Assembly: GCA_002162925.1 (NCBI GenBank) | Contig: MABC01000079.1 | Span: 27,697-91,696, forward strand | Source of the DNA: Thalassotalea sp. 42_200_T64 | Lineage (GTDB): Bacteria; Pseudomonadota; Gammaproteobacteria; Enterobacterales; Alteromonadaceae | Length of the DNA: 64,000 nucleotides | Direction: 5' to 3' | In this document: piece after piece, positions 17,955 through 27,357 of the stretch | How positions within the stretch are numbered: position 1 is the first letter of the stretch | How the letters are laid out: the number at the start of each line of letters is the position of its first letter | Translations under genes and position numbers: made by a program | Notes under the pieces: generated by a model | Databases searched by the model: none | Seen by the model: the letters and a program-made list of their open reading frames with translations, nothing else | Told to the model about the DNA's origin: nothing

Positions 17955-20665
17955 TTAGTTAAACGTTCCGCGAACACCAACAGAGTAACGTGCACCAGTC
18001 TCGGTAATATCTAAGTATTGGTTTGAATACTTCGCCGTAGTGGTATAAAGCTCGTTGGTAACATTGATGCCTTCAAAGAAAATAGTGAAATTTTCATTGA
18101 TGTCATAACTGCCACTGATATCCACTTGTTCATAATCATCGACATAATGACCATCGCGCCATGAACGCGGTTTCGATTGCATGAAGCGATCACGCTTGTT
18201 GTAAGTCACCCGGAATTGAATTTTATCTTTTTCATAGAATAAAATTAAGTTAGACGAGTCACCCAAACCAATAAGCGGCAACGACTGACCTTCTTCATCT
18301 GCGGTTGATTCACTATCCACAAAGGTTTTGTTAGCAATAAAACCTAAGCCATCAAATGGCGCCGGCAAGCTGGTGAACATATGTTGCAGGGCAATTTCAT
18401 AACCTTCAATATCGGCTTGATCTGAGTTGACCAGGCGAGAAATTCTGTAGTTATAGCTGCCGCTTGGTACGGTGACCACTTCTTCCACTTCTTCAGATGC
18501 TAAGTAACCATCGACATCTTTAGTAAACATGGCAACGGCCGCATAACTGCCTTCGTCATAATACCACTCGAGGGCAAGATCTAAATTATCAGATTCAAAT
18601 GGCATCAACTTAGGGTTAGGACCCCAACCGCTTAAGTTATCAACATCACCACCGTAACCCGACTCTGGTGACATTGCATCCAGTTCTGGGCGAGTCATAC
18701 TCTTTGAATAAGCAAAACGTGCAATCAAATCATCAACAATTTCGATTTTGGCATTGATACTTGGTAACCAATTATCGTAGGTATGCTTGACCGTAATTGG
18801 GGTATAATCATCACCCTCAATAACATTAACAAAGCCCGGCTTCGACGTTGAGGGCTCCAAATCTAATAATGGGATAGCAAAACCTTTCGCCGTACTGGTG
18901 GTTTCGACATAACGAATACCGGTGGTAATTGACCATGGCATGTCGGCTAGCTCACCATCAAAATAGAAATCGGCATAAAGCGCTGTTAACTCTTCATTGA
19001 TTTCATAGGTCCATGGCACTTGATGCATGGTAAAGCCATCATTTTCATCGATCAGTTGCTGAGTGTATTCAGGGTCATCCATTTGCGCCACAACCTCTGT
19101 AGAGGTTAAATAGTCGAAAAAATCTTCAGAATTAAAGGTTAACCAGGATTGTTCTGGTGAGCCACTGCCACCTGATAAAAAGCCATCCGCATCATAGGTA
19201 GTGAACATACTTTCCGGTAACCAAATGGGGTTACTGTTATCACCCCACAACCAGAGCATAGGGCGAGTGGTTCTTTTTCTTTTACTCGATAACGTACGAT
19301 CGGAGATCATCGCACCCAAACCAATTTTTGCCAAAGCGCCGTGATCGACCGTCCATAGGCTATCCACTTTTACTTCCATCACGTCATCTTTGCGCACCGA
19401 GCCAAAACGTTCTCCCCAGCCCGCTTTTTAGCCAGCAGTAGAGTTACTGCGATCGAAGGTTAATTCCGGTAATTGCGCGCCTGAACTAAGATCATAGTTA
19501 TAATCACCTGGGCGTGAAGCTACGGTATCGGTAGACCCTTGCTTTGGATCTGACTCCGCTTCCGAATAACTTAAGTCAAAATTAAGGTTTAAATCATCAA
19601 GTACATCCCAATCTGCATTAAAACCGAACGCGATTAATTCATTACTCGTCGATGATTGGCGTACCATGACATCGCTGTTACTGCCCTTGCCCATCGAGAG
19701 TTTCACCAGGGTGCCGTTTTCGTCTAATTCAACATCGGTTAACTGCCTTTTGGTAAACCAATGGGCTAAAATATCTTGACGGTAATCAACATCATATTTC
19801 GAATATAAAGCATCGGCAGTAAAAGTTAGGCTATCAGATGGTTGGTATTGAAAAACTGCGGTGCCGCCAGTACGAGTACGCTCTTCGGTTTGGGCGATTT
19901 GATCATAGTTTTGTGGAAAGTAGACATCCTCGTAATAGGTCTCATCATCCATGGTTAAATCGGTATGCCTGTAGTAAGCCGTATTCGCTGAATCGTAGCG
20001 ACTTTTACGCTCATTACGAGCAAATGAAACTAACACGCCAAATTTATCGTCATCAAAGGTATTACTGCTCAACCCTGAAAATCGTGGCTTAGTGTCGCCG
20101 GTCATCTCATCGTATTGGGCTTTAACACTTGCCGTTGCTTTAAAGCCAGGAATATCAAAAGGCTTAAACGTAGTAACATTCACCGTTGCGCCAATTGCGC
20201 CTTCTTGTAATTGGCCGACTGTGTTTTATGCACTTCTGCACCACTGATTAATTCAGATGCCATAATATCAAAACTGAATGCTTGGCCACCGCTAGTGGTC
20301 GCGAGAGTACGACGATTAAGTAATACCGAGGTAAATTCAGGTCCCATGCCACGTACGGTAATTAATTGCCCTTCGCCACCCTTTCTGTCTATCGATACCC
20401 CGGTGATGCGTTGCAGAGACTCGGCAACGTTTTGATCTGGAAATTTACCAATATCTTCGGCGGTAATGGCATCAACCACGGTACCCGAATCCATTTTGAT
20501 ATCTTGAGATTTAATCAAGCTGCGACGAATACCGCTTATGGTGATGACTTCAACTTCTTCCTCATTTTCATCCTGACTCGTTACTTCTTCTGCATTGATT
20601 GCAGTCGAAATGCCTAAGTTAAGCATGATGAGCATAGATAAATAATTAAGTTTTGATTTTTTCAT
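17955..20665 (-). pseudogene. TonB-dependent receptor, disrupted by a frameshift and an in-frame stop
   Basis: It resembles outer-membrane TonB receptors of the TIGR01782 type, often used for carbohydrate uptake. The N-terminus has a signal peptide and a plug domain (GIRRSLIKSQDIK, EDIGKFPDQNVAESLQRITG); the C-terminal barrel ends ARYSVGVRGTFN. Three pieces remain. After QSAN the frame is lost near 20211; restoring one base gives LQEGAIGATVNVTT, the expected family sequence. A TAA at 19428-19430 then interrupts the same frame, which reopens at once (AGWGERFGSVRKDDVMEV). The total would be about 900 residues, normal for the family. The start is ATG 20665, preceded by AGGGGA. No intact receptor can be made unless these are sequence errors. 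Confidence 0.85.
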
Positions 20666-20757
20666 ATTTATTTCCCCTTGCAAATAAGCCTTTCATGTTG
20701 AATTTTATTAATATTAAACCGTTTTTTAATCGACCATCAGATATTTTATTGTATAAA

Positions 20758-20769
20758 TTGCAATTGCAA
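20758..20769. promoter_or_regulatory. TTGCAATTGCAA palindrome upstream of the TonB receptor
   Basis: A perfect 12-bp palindrome about 93 bp upstream of the receptor start, in an AT-rich gap. It resembles short LacI-type operators by symmetry only; the regulator is not in the window. Confidence 0.3.
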
Positions 20770-20842
20770 CCTTTATAATATAAGTAACCACATAAATACC
20801 TTTTATACACAAGGCTTGTGCAACTGAAAATATTTTATATTT

Positions 20843-20867
20843 AAAAAGACGAGTCGTGAAACTCGCC
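20843..20867 (-). terminator. Terminator after the GEVED surface-protein pseudogene
   Basis: On the minus strand, GGCGAGT-TTCACG-ACTCGTC forms a stem (one G-U pair) followed by TTTTTAAA. It lies 38 bp after the stop of the GlyGly-CTERM reading frame. Confidence 0.75.
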
Positions 20868-21877
20868 TTAACTTAAACGGCTGTTTTAGCGTTTTAACGA
20901 AATATTTAGTTGCTTACTTTCATCCCCCGTCGACGGTTGCTAGTAAAAGCTAATAAGAGAATAATAATTGACCAGTTAAGCGAACCACCACTACTTTCTT
21001 TTACTTTCGGTTCAGGTGTAGGTTCAGCTGGGGCTGTAACTGTCACTGTTATTGAACTTTCGGTTACCACACCAAATTTATCGGTTGCGCAGAGAGTGAA
21101 TTCGAGGACCTCAGCATTTGCCGGCGCGTTAAAAGTGATGGTTGTACTTGTCGCGCCTTCAAGCGTTACGCTAGTGCCCGAAGATTGAGCCCACGACAGG
21201 GTCAGCATGTCATCATCGGCATCGCTCACTTGTGCGATGATCTGAACCGACTCTGAAATACCAATTTGAAAATCAGCAGGCAGTTCGATGACTGGCGCCT
21301 GATTATTATCATCAATAAGAGTAAAGGTTACCTGTTGTTCGTCGATAGTGTATCCATCTACAATTGTCCGAGCGTTCAGGGTAACGTCTTCTGCCGATTG
21401 ATTTATATCATCATTGATGAAACTCACGGTTATTGCTTGGCTGTTCTCTTCACCGTCTAGCCATATCAGGCTATTTTGATCCGGTTCGATACGAAAATTG
21501 TTATTTTCAATTTCAACCGATACAGACACTTCGCCCGTGCTTCCCGCCATGCGATTAATAGTAAGATTGACATTGTCATCAACACCTTCAAGCAAAGTGA
21601 ATGCATTATCAGAGAGCTCGACTATCGGTTTGACGCTAATTGCATAATCTTCAAACTCACCACTATCTAATGTCGCACAAGCGTCTTTTACACTCGAGTC
21701 ATCATTATAAGCCACCATCACTCGCATGATAGTTGCTCGTTTAACGGCTGTAACAGGTACGGTAATATTAGTTGTTAATTCTTTTTCTTCATTCTGATTG
21801 GCTGCGATATATATTTCCTCATGAACCATTTCGCTGTCTTCAAACTGATCATTTCCGTTCCAATTTATCCAGACTCC

Positions 21878-21987
21878 AAAACGTTGCGAGTCATTCCACT
21901 CTCCATTGCCTGCGTTAGCAAGTACGGTCAGTTGATAGGTGTTATTTACCGTTAATTCTGTGGAAAAATCTTCGAGGTAAGAGCTAT
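21878..21987 (-). repeat. 110-bp near-identical duplication in GEVED domains (copy 1)
   Basis: This stretch encodes TVNNTYQLTVLANAGNGEWN. It matches 23473-23582 with a single mismatch seen by eye (the T at about 21960 is G in the other copy), while flanking GEVED sequence has diverged. This suggests recent gene conversion or duplication. Confidence 0.8.
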
Positions 21988-23472
21988 ATCCTGCATCGGT
22001 ATCATTACCATCAATATTGTTAATTTGATCGAATGTTAAACCTGAAATATGAGCATAAGGCCCCCAATTTGAATCTGCCTCACAGACTGGCGTTAATTTG
22101 GCTTTAATAAACTGCTCTTTGGTTGTGCTATAAGAAACCGAATCGGAGTCGGTTATAGCTAATGTCACTGGATAACTTCCAGCCTCATTATAAGTTACCT
22201 GAGGTGGCGTCTGTCCGATGTAGCTCGCAGGAGTACCACCGGTAAATGTCCAATTCCAACCTTGTATAGTGGTTTCACTACCCGATAAGTCGGTAAAAGA
22301 CACTGCTTCTCGACGGATCGCTAGACTCGTTTCACTAGCGATAAAATCGGCGTAGTTGCTTATGCCAGAGAATTTAACTTCAAAGCCATAGTCTAAGACT
22401 TCCCCAGATAAGATGGGAGAAATGTATGCCGCATCACCATCCGCACCATTGATATAATGACTAATAATTCGCAAATTAATTTGACGGTCTGTGACTGCAT
22501 ATAATGGGATATCAATCGTCGCTGTAGCAGTATATTTATCATCAACCATTTGTGACACGGCAAAGATTTCTGAAGACACTAATTCGTTATCTGCAAAAAC
22601 ATAGTCGCCATTCCAATCCACCCAAATCCGTACCCGCTGGATAGCGCCGGCATCGCTTTCTCCTGGTGACATGGTGACTGCAATTTCAAATCATTCCACT
22701 TGTTCGAATGTGGTAGTCATTAAGTCGGTGAAGTTACTATAATTTCCATGGGTGGACGAATGATCGATGTCGCCAAAACTCACGTTAGATATAGAGATAT
22801 AATTACTATTTTCAGTTTGTGGGGAGGCGTGGTCAGAATTTTGTAAGCATCGATGAAATCGAAGTCAAAATCTTGTGTGGCGGTTTTAATAGCATTAGTC
22901 CCCCATTCCACGGCTGGATTTAGCCAAGTGAGAGTGGCGCTGGTATTGTTTGCCAGTTCATGGTGCGTCGCCGCCCCGGTAAAGACTAAGCTCGCTGATT
23001 GATTGCTGTTTATGGTGATAACCGGTGTTATTCCCTCAGGTAAATTGCTAAAGCGGAAATCAGTTCCCTCCTCCAGAGTACTTGTCGCCTTAGCAAATTT
23101 AGCGTCTTTATAAGTGCTAACCTCTACGCTACGGTTTACTATATTACCGTCATTTAGAAAAACCTCAGAAAGTGAATTAAGGAAATAAAGTAGAGCGTTT
23201 TCAGTTTCGTTGGCGGAAGCAGTTTTGACTACTATTGTATAGTCTTCAAACTCACCACTATCTAAAGTCGTACAAGAGCCATTGTCACTTGCAGCATCAT
23301 TATAGGCAACCATTACTCGCATGATAATCGGTTTAATAACCGCTGTATCCGGTATTGTAATATCGGTAGTTAATACTTTAACTTCATTCATATCGGCTGC
23401 GGTAAATACTTCGTCATGAACAACTTCTGTTTCTTCAAGTTCACCATTTCCGTTCCAGTCAAACCAGACTTT

Positions 23473-23582
23473 AAAACGTTGCGAGTCATTCCACTCTCCA
23501 TTGCCTGCGTTAGCAAGTACGGTCAGTTGATAGGTGTTATTTACCGTTAATTCGGTGGAAAAATCTTCGAGGTAAGAGCTAT
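23473..23582 (-). repeat. 110-bp near-identical duplication in GEVED domains (copy 2)
   Basis: Partner of 21878-21987, in direct orientation, about 1.6 kb away. The two copies could recombine and delete the intervening domains. Confidence 0.8.
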
Positions 23583-23849
23583 GCCCTTCAACATAATCAT
23601 TGCCCTCAATATTGCTAATTTTCTGGAATGTTAAACCTGAAATATCAGCATAAACAGCCCAAGTTGATTCTCCAACACAAACAGGCTGGGGAATTTCGAT
23701 ATCCCCGGAATTAATGGCCGCGAATGCACTTTGCCCCCCATACCTGTATTAACTGATGGGCTATCCAGTAAATTTCGATTCAGTCCATAGGCTGAGCTCA
23801 TCGAAAGTACCAATGTCGCGGTTATTACGTGTCTAAATATCGTCTTCAT

Positions 23850-24189
23850 AGTTGTCCTTTTTTCATTAATTTTTCATCAAAACGGTGACCAATAGAACTT
23901 CATGTACTGATCTGTCGGTGTTCTATTGTTCTTCCCTGGCACATTCTTCAACTGGAACGCCCTGTTGACAGCATCTCATTTATAATATAAATGCTATAAA
24001 TATTGCTGTATTCTTTTTATAAAGGTTAATCAACTGTTAATTTGCATCAACAACTGATCCTCATCTTTAATTGACTCCTGCGTCTAATATTTTGATCAGA
24101 CATTGAACAGAGCAAAATCAAATAAACGATTTGATTTAACCTATAATTTGTCACTGATTTTCAGCCTGTTTGATATAATTCCATCTCAA
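23850..24189. other. AT-rich gene-free stretch
   Basis: No convincing coding frame, RNA gene or strong hairpin was seen. The first part is presumably the promoter region of the GEVED gene. The rest borders the transposase remnant. Confidence 0.4.
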
Positions 24190-24201
24190 TTTTGAGGTAT
24201 A

Positions 24202-24770
24202 TATGAATTTAAAAATCAAACGGCAGATCATCTAACGCATTGTCGCAGGCGTATTTGAAGACTTGAAAACAGCCTCGTCACTGGATCAACCTTCACCGCA
24301 AAATTAAAAGTAAGCTGTTGAAGTATAACTAAATAAACTATAATAAAACATAAAGTACTTAAGGGTAAGTCCACCCTAAAAAGGTGCTAAAACTAAGCAT
24401 ATAGAGTGGCAAATAAAAGTTGAGATTGCCGATAATGTCAGGGCCATTAAACAGGCTGTCGAGCAGAGATCTTGCTTTATTCTTGCAACTAGTGGATCAT
24501 TTTTAGTTGCCAATTGACACATTCTCCGCTGAAGAGATTTTGAAGCATGATAAAGCTCAACCAGCAGTAGACAGGGGCTTCAGATTCTTAAAATACCTGT
24601 TGTTTTCTGTATAAAATATCCAAGCTTAATCGATGCGCTGCTGATGATAATGACGCTATCATTACTGCATTATTCAATAGCGCAGCGACGAATGCGAGCG
24701 AATATGGAAAAGCTGAAGAGACAATTCTAAATCAAAAAAATGGCCTATGGGGTCTGATCAATGCGTGGTT
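24202..24770 (+). pseudogene. IS1634-type transposase remnant
   Basis: Fragments in shifting frames on the plus strand read like an IS1634-family DDE transposase. RIVAGVFEDLK (about 24238-24270) resembles the N-terminus. EIADNVRAIKQAVEQRSCFILAT (24422-24490), SAEEILKHDKAQPAVDRGFRFLK (24524-24592) and YPSLIDALLMIMTLSLL (24616-24666) follow, ending RRMRANMEKLKRQF. The RGFRFLK and ALLMIMTL blocks match the conserved C-terminal region of these enzymes, including the last catalytic acidic residue zone. Most of the central domain is deleted, and stops occur at about 24514, 24610 and 24727. It is an old, inactive insertion that may mark where the surrounding genes were rearranged. Terminal repeats could not be assigned. 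Confidence 0.65.
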
Positions 24771-24849
24771 GATTTTATTTTTATTCGTATTTTCTGACAT
24801 AGGGATAATACGACGCGATAGTAGATTTTTATTGACTTGGATTCACAGG

Positions 24850-24887
24850 AAAATTATTGTTTGCTTTCACACATAAACAATAATTTT
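24850..24887. repeat. Hairpin with 13-bp perfect arms
   Basis: AAAATTATTGTTT (24850-24862) and AAACAATAATTTT (24875-24887) are perfect reverse complements around a 12-base loop. It lies between the transposase remnant and the NtrX-like tail, and may be a terminator or an insertion-sequence end. Confidence 0.5.
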
Positions 24888-24955
24888 ACCAATTTGGATG
24901 GACACTTGCCCTATAGCACCAACATCTATCAATGCAGTTAGACAATTGCGGAGCA

Positions 24956-25168
24956 TCAATCAAAACGTTGATGGCGCTTAATCCCGTGTTGAGTTAACTT
25001 TTTATGAAGATGGGTACGGTCAATCATTAAGGATTTGGCAACTTCGGTTATATTGCCGTCAAATTGTTCTATTTTTTTAATAAATACTCACGTTCCATTA
25101 ACTGCTTAAAGTCTTTTAGCGATAATTGCTCATCGTCAAACGCGAGTTTTAACTTAGAGGTCTCTTTC
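24956..25168 (-). pseudogene. NtrX/Fis-type regulator C-terminal tail, truncated and frameshifted
   Basis: Reading the minus strand gives LSLKDFKQLMEREYLLKK, then a stop. Adding one base to the run of seven T at 25072-25078 continues as IEQFDGNITEVAKSLMIDRT, then HLHKKLTQHGIKRH, ending at the TGA of 24956. This is the characteristic end of NtrX-like sigma-54 regulators, a Fis helix-turn-helix. The whole receiver and AAA+ part is absent; the Omp85-like fragment is joined directly upstream. It is non-functional as it stands and is interpreted as one edge of a deletion. Confidence 0.65.
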
Positions 25169-25822
25169 AAATTCATTGTAGGATAAGAAAAAAGACAATT
25201 CTTTACCGGTGCCGAGAAAATTGAAATCAGTGACCTTACTGGTGACGTAAAATGAAGATAAATCGGCTTGGCTATCACAGTCTTTATATTCCGAATCAAT
25301 CTGCCGAGTGTCTGTTATTCCGTTTGGTGAGTCTTGATAATAATGCCTCTGGTAATCGGCTGAATGGCCAATACAATCATAAACATAATCGTTTTCATTG
25401 AAATCACTAAATTGAAAACCACTGCTGACTTCATATTGAATATTGCTGGCTTCTTGTACTGCAAAAACCACGATAACGTGATCACGCTGTTTACCCTTTT
25501 CCAAATACACATCGGTATCGGTTAATTGAAATAATGTCCCTAATCTTAATCTGGCATCGGCGATTTCATTCGTATCGAGCACATCACCAATGGCTTGATA
25601 ATATTTTTTAACAATAAACTCACAATCGGTATCTTTGTTACCACTACAAATAATGTCATCAATGATTAAATCTTTGGTCTTGCTATTACGGGCTTGCGAG
25701 ACAGAGTCTGCTGACGGGTTAACGCTTGGTTCGATTACCTGAGCGTAAGTTTGATTACTCATAAGCAATGCCGAGCCGATAGAAAGCGCGATAGCATTTT
25801 TTGCTAAAAAACGTTGAAACAT
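25154..25822 (-). pseudogene. N-terminal fragment of an Omp85/surface-antigen-like outer membrane protein
   Basis: A 222-residue frame beginning with a signal peptide (MFQRFLAKNAIALSIGSALL...TYA). A POTRA-like domain follows (about 48-130: IIDDIICSGNKDTDCEFIVK, DTNEIADARLRLGTLFQLTD), then a stretch resembling the start of an Omp85 barrel (YEVSSGFQFSDF, TDFNFLGTGKELSFFLSYN). A full Omp85 barrel would need some 300 further residues. Here the frame stops eight residues after KELSFFLS, where sequence of an NtrX-like regulator begins. I infer a 3' truncation by deletion. It might still be translated and exported, but it could not form a barrel. The specific family (BamA, TamA or other) cannot be decided. 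Confidence 0.6.
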
Positions 25823-26066
25823 AAATATCCTGATTCTTATAATGTAAATGACAATCGTTCTATAGCAAATTAAGAGCCAGAATTATAAAAATAAAAAGAA
25901 TAAATTAACATATTGTTTTATAAGGATATAATTAGAAATAATTGATTTGTACTAAGTTCTATCATAATAGTAAGTGTTGCAAAAAAGCAACAGCAGTGAA
26001 TAAAAGGCATCGATTAAATGTTTCTTGCTCAGGATAATTATCGATTAATGACTGAGCTTTATTTAC

Positions 26067-26876
26067 TCAAAGGTCTGTCCATTGTGGTTCTCGTTTGCCA
26101 AAAAAAGCGCAAACGCCTTCTTCACATTCATCCGAGAGCATCGCATCAAGCATACTTGCTCCGGCATGCGCAAAAGCACTTTCCATCGGCATTTCTAGCT
26201 GTTGATAAAAAGCTTCTTTTCCTGCTCGGATACCTATGGCAGATTTACCCGCAATCTTTTGTGCTAACTTTTCTGTTTCTGCTAAAAGGAAGTCCGGCGA
26301 AACTGCTCGATTAATCAAGCCAAAACGTACGGCATCTTCTGCTGAAAATAAATCTCCAGTTAACGCTAATTCCATCGCATGTTTTCGGTGAATATTTCTG
26401 CCAATCCCGACCAGTGGTGTACTACAAAAAGTACCTATATTAACACCCGGTGTGCAAAATTTAGCGCCATCACTAGCAATGGCTAAATCACACATTGAAA
26501 CCAACTGACACCCCGCAGCTGTTGCCGTGCCCTGAACACAAGCAATAATTGCTTTGGGTGACTTTACTAATGACATCATCATCTCTGCACAGCTATCTAA
26601 CACTTGTTTAACTCGCTGTTCGCGTGTTAGCGGGTCGTTAGGTTTTCTGCCACTCATCTCTTTTAAATCATGACCTGCCGAAAACACTTTGCCAGAGCCA
26701 GTGATGACAATAACTTTTACTTCACTATCTGCATTTGCTAACTCTATAGACTCTCTGAGTGCGGCGATCATTTGTGAAGACAATGGATTTCTTGCTGCAG
26801 GCCGATTCAATGTTAGCCATAACACTCGACCTGACATACGCGATAAAACATTTGGTTCTGCTGAGTTATTCATCAC
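26067..26876 (-). CDS. Enoyl-CoA hydratase/isomerase family protein
   Basis: A 269-residue crotonase-fold enzyme that would hydrate an enoyl-CoA in the cytoplasm. The oxyanion-hole segments are visible as SGKVFSAGHDLKEM (about residues 60-74) and GTATAAGCQLVSMCDLAIAS (about 115-134). The usual first catalytic Glu position in GxAxGGG...E is not conserved in obvious form, so the exact reaction is uncertain. It is the last gene of the transporter/CoA-ligase operon; its start overlaps the thioesterase stop by 4 bp (ATGA). It probably handles the CoA ester formed by the ligases encoded upstream. Confidence 0.85.
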   Translation of the reverse strand: MMNNSAEPNVLSRMSGRVLWLTLNRPAARNPLSSQMIAALRESIELANADSEVKVIVITGSGKVFSAGHDLKEMSGRKPNDPLTREQRVKQVLDSCAEMMMSLVKSPKAIIACVQGTATAAGCQLVSMCDLAIASDGAKFCTPGVNIGTFCSTPLVGIGRNIHRKHAMELALTGDLFSAEDAVRFGLINRAVSPDFLLAETEKLAQKIAGKSAIGIRAGKEAFYQQLEMPMESAFAHAGASMLDAMLSDECEEGVCAFFGKREPQWTDL

Positions 26877-27343
26877 TTTGGTTCCATAGTTGCGGGCATT
26901 TTTACGGCGATCACAGTACCTTTGGCACAGATAATACCATTAGCAGAAACCGTAATTTCTACAATTATTTTTCGTTCTTTCACTTCCGTAAAAGTGCCGA
27001 TTAATTCTAATTCAACACCTTGAGGTGTCGGTGCTAAATAATTAATATTTAACGCCGCGGTAACAAAACGCAATGTCGGTGAACTGCCCATTTCTCGTTC
27101 TTCACCGCGATACGCAATGGCGGATGCACTCCCGGTACCATGGCAATCAATTAATGAGGCAACCAAACCGCCATAGACAAAACCAGGAATAGCGGTGTGA
27201 TAGGGCTCTGGCGTAAAATGGGCAATGGTTTTATCGCCAGACCAATAACTTTTTAATTGATGACCATCATGATTATTGGTACCACAACCATAACAGTGAC
27301 TTAAATCATCTGGGTAACACTGTTGAAATGCTTTATTGCTCAT
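26873..27343 (-). CDS. PaaI-family hotdog-fold thioesterase
   Basis: A 156-residue single hotdog domain. The motif GFVYGGLVASLIDCHGTGSA (about 54-73) is the usual substrate-binding helix with catalytic Asp of PaaI-type acyl-CoA thioesterases. A CYGCG motif near residue 17 is common in this subfamily. It would release CoA from dead-end or aromatic acyl-CoA esters. It overlaps the hydratase gene by 4 bp and follows the PaaK-like ligase by 14 bp, so co-translation in the operon is likely. Substrate unknown. Confidence 0.85.
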   Translation of the reverse strand: MSNKAFQQCYPDDLSHCYGCGTNNHDGHQLKSYWSGDKTIAHFTPEPYHTAIPGFVYGGLVASLIDCHGTGSASAIAYRGEEREMGSSPTLRFVTAALNINYLAPTPQGVELELIGTFTEVKERKIIVEITVSANGIICAKGTVIAVKMPATMEPK

Positions 27344-27357
27344 TTTTATTCCTTAAG

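Larger units (their letters stand above)
20906..23849 (-). pseudogene. GEVED / PKD / Calx-beta surface protein with GlyGly-CTERM tail, broken
   Basis: A secreted, probably cell-surface protein in pieces. A signal peptide (MKTIFRHVITATLVLSMSSA) begins at 23849. The frame is lost in a run of six C at 23734-23739; one more base would give GQSAFAAINSGDIEIPQPVC and a GEVED domain. A second shift lies at the GGGG of 22821-22824, and a TGA at 22691-22693 interrupts the next GEVED region. The rest, 22672-20906, is open: GEVED, a PKD-like domain (LSGSETTIQGWNWTFTGG), another GEVED, a Calx-beta-like region, an Ig-like domain and a C-terminal GGSLNWSIIILLLAFTSNRR tail. That tail is a GlyGly-CTERM signal, normally cut by rhombosortase after type II secretion. 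Intact length would be about 980 residues. Ligand unknown. Confidence 0.82.

Noticed and set aside
24202..24234. Short plus-strand frame MNLKIKRQII after a purine-rich leader
   Set aside because: Ten codons only; more simply the start of the decayed transposase.
25069..25299. A 76-codon frame as an intact small gene
   Set aside because: Its C-terminal half is a frameshifted NtrX-like tail and its N-terminal half is out of frame with the Omp85-like fragment.
25975..25992. TGTTGC-AAAAA-GCAACA as terminator of the catabolic operon
   Set aside because: The T run is in the loop, not after the stem, and no T tract follows on the minus strand.
26018..26314. Plus-strand frame of 98 codons at the end of the hydratase
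   Set aside because: Mostly antisense to the enoyl-CoA hydratase frame, with no recognisable domain.
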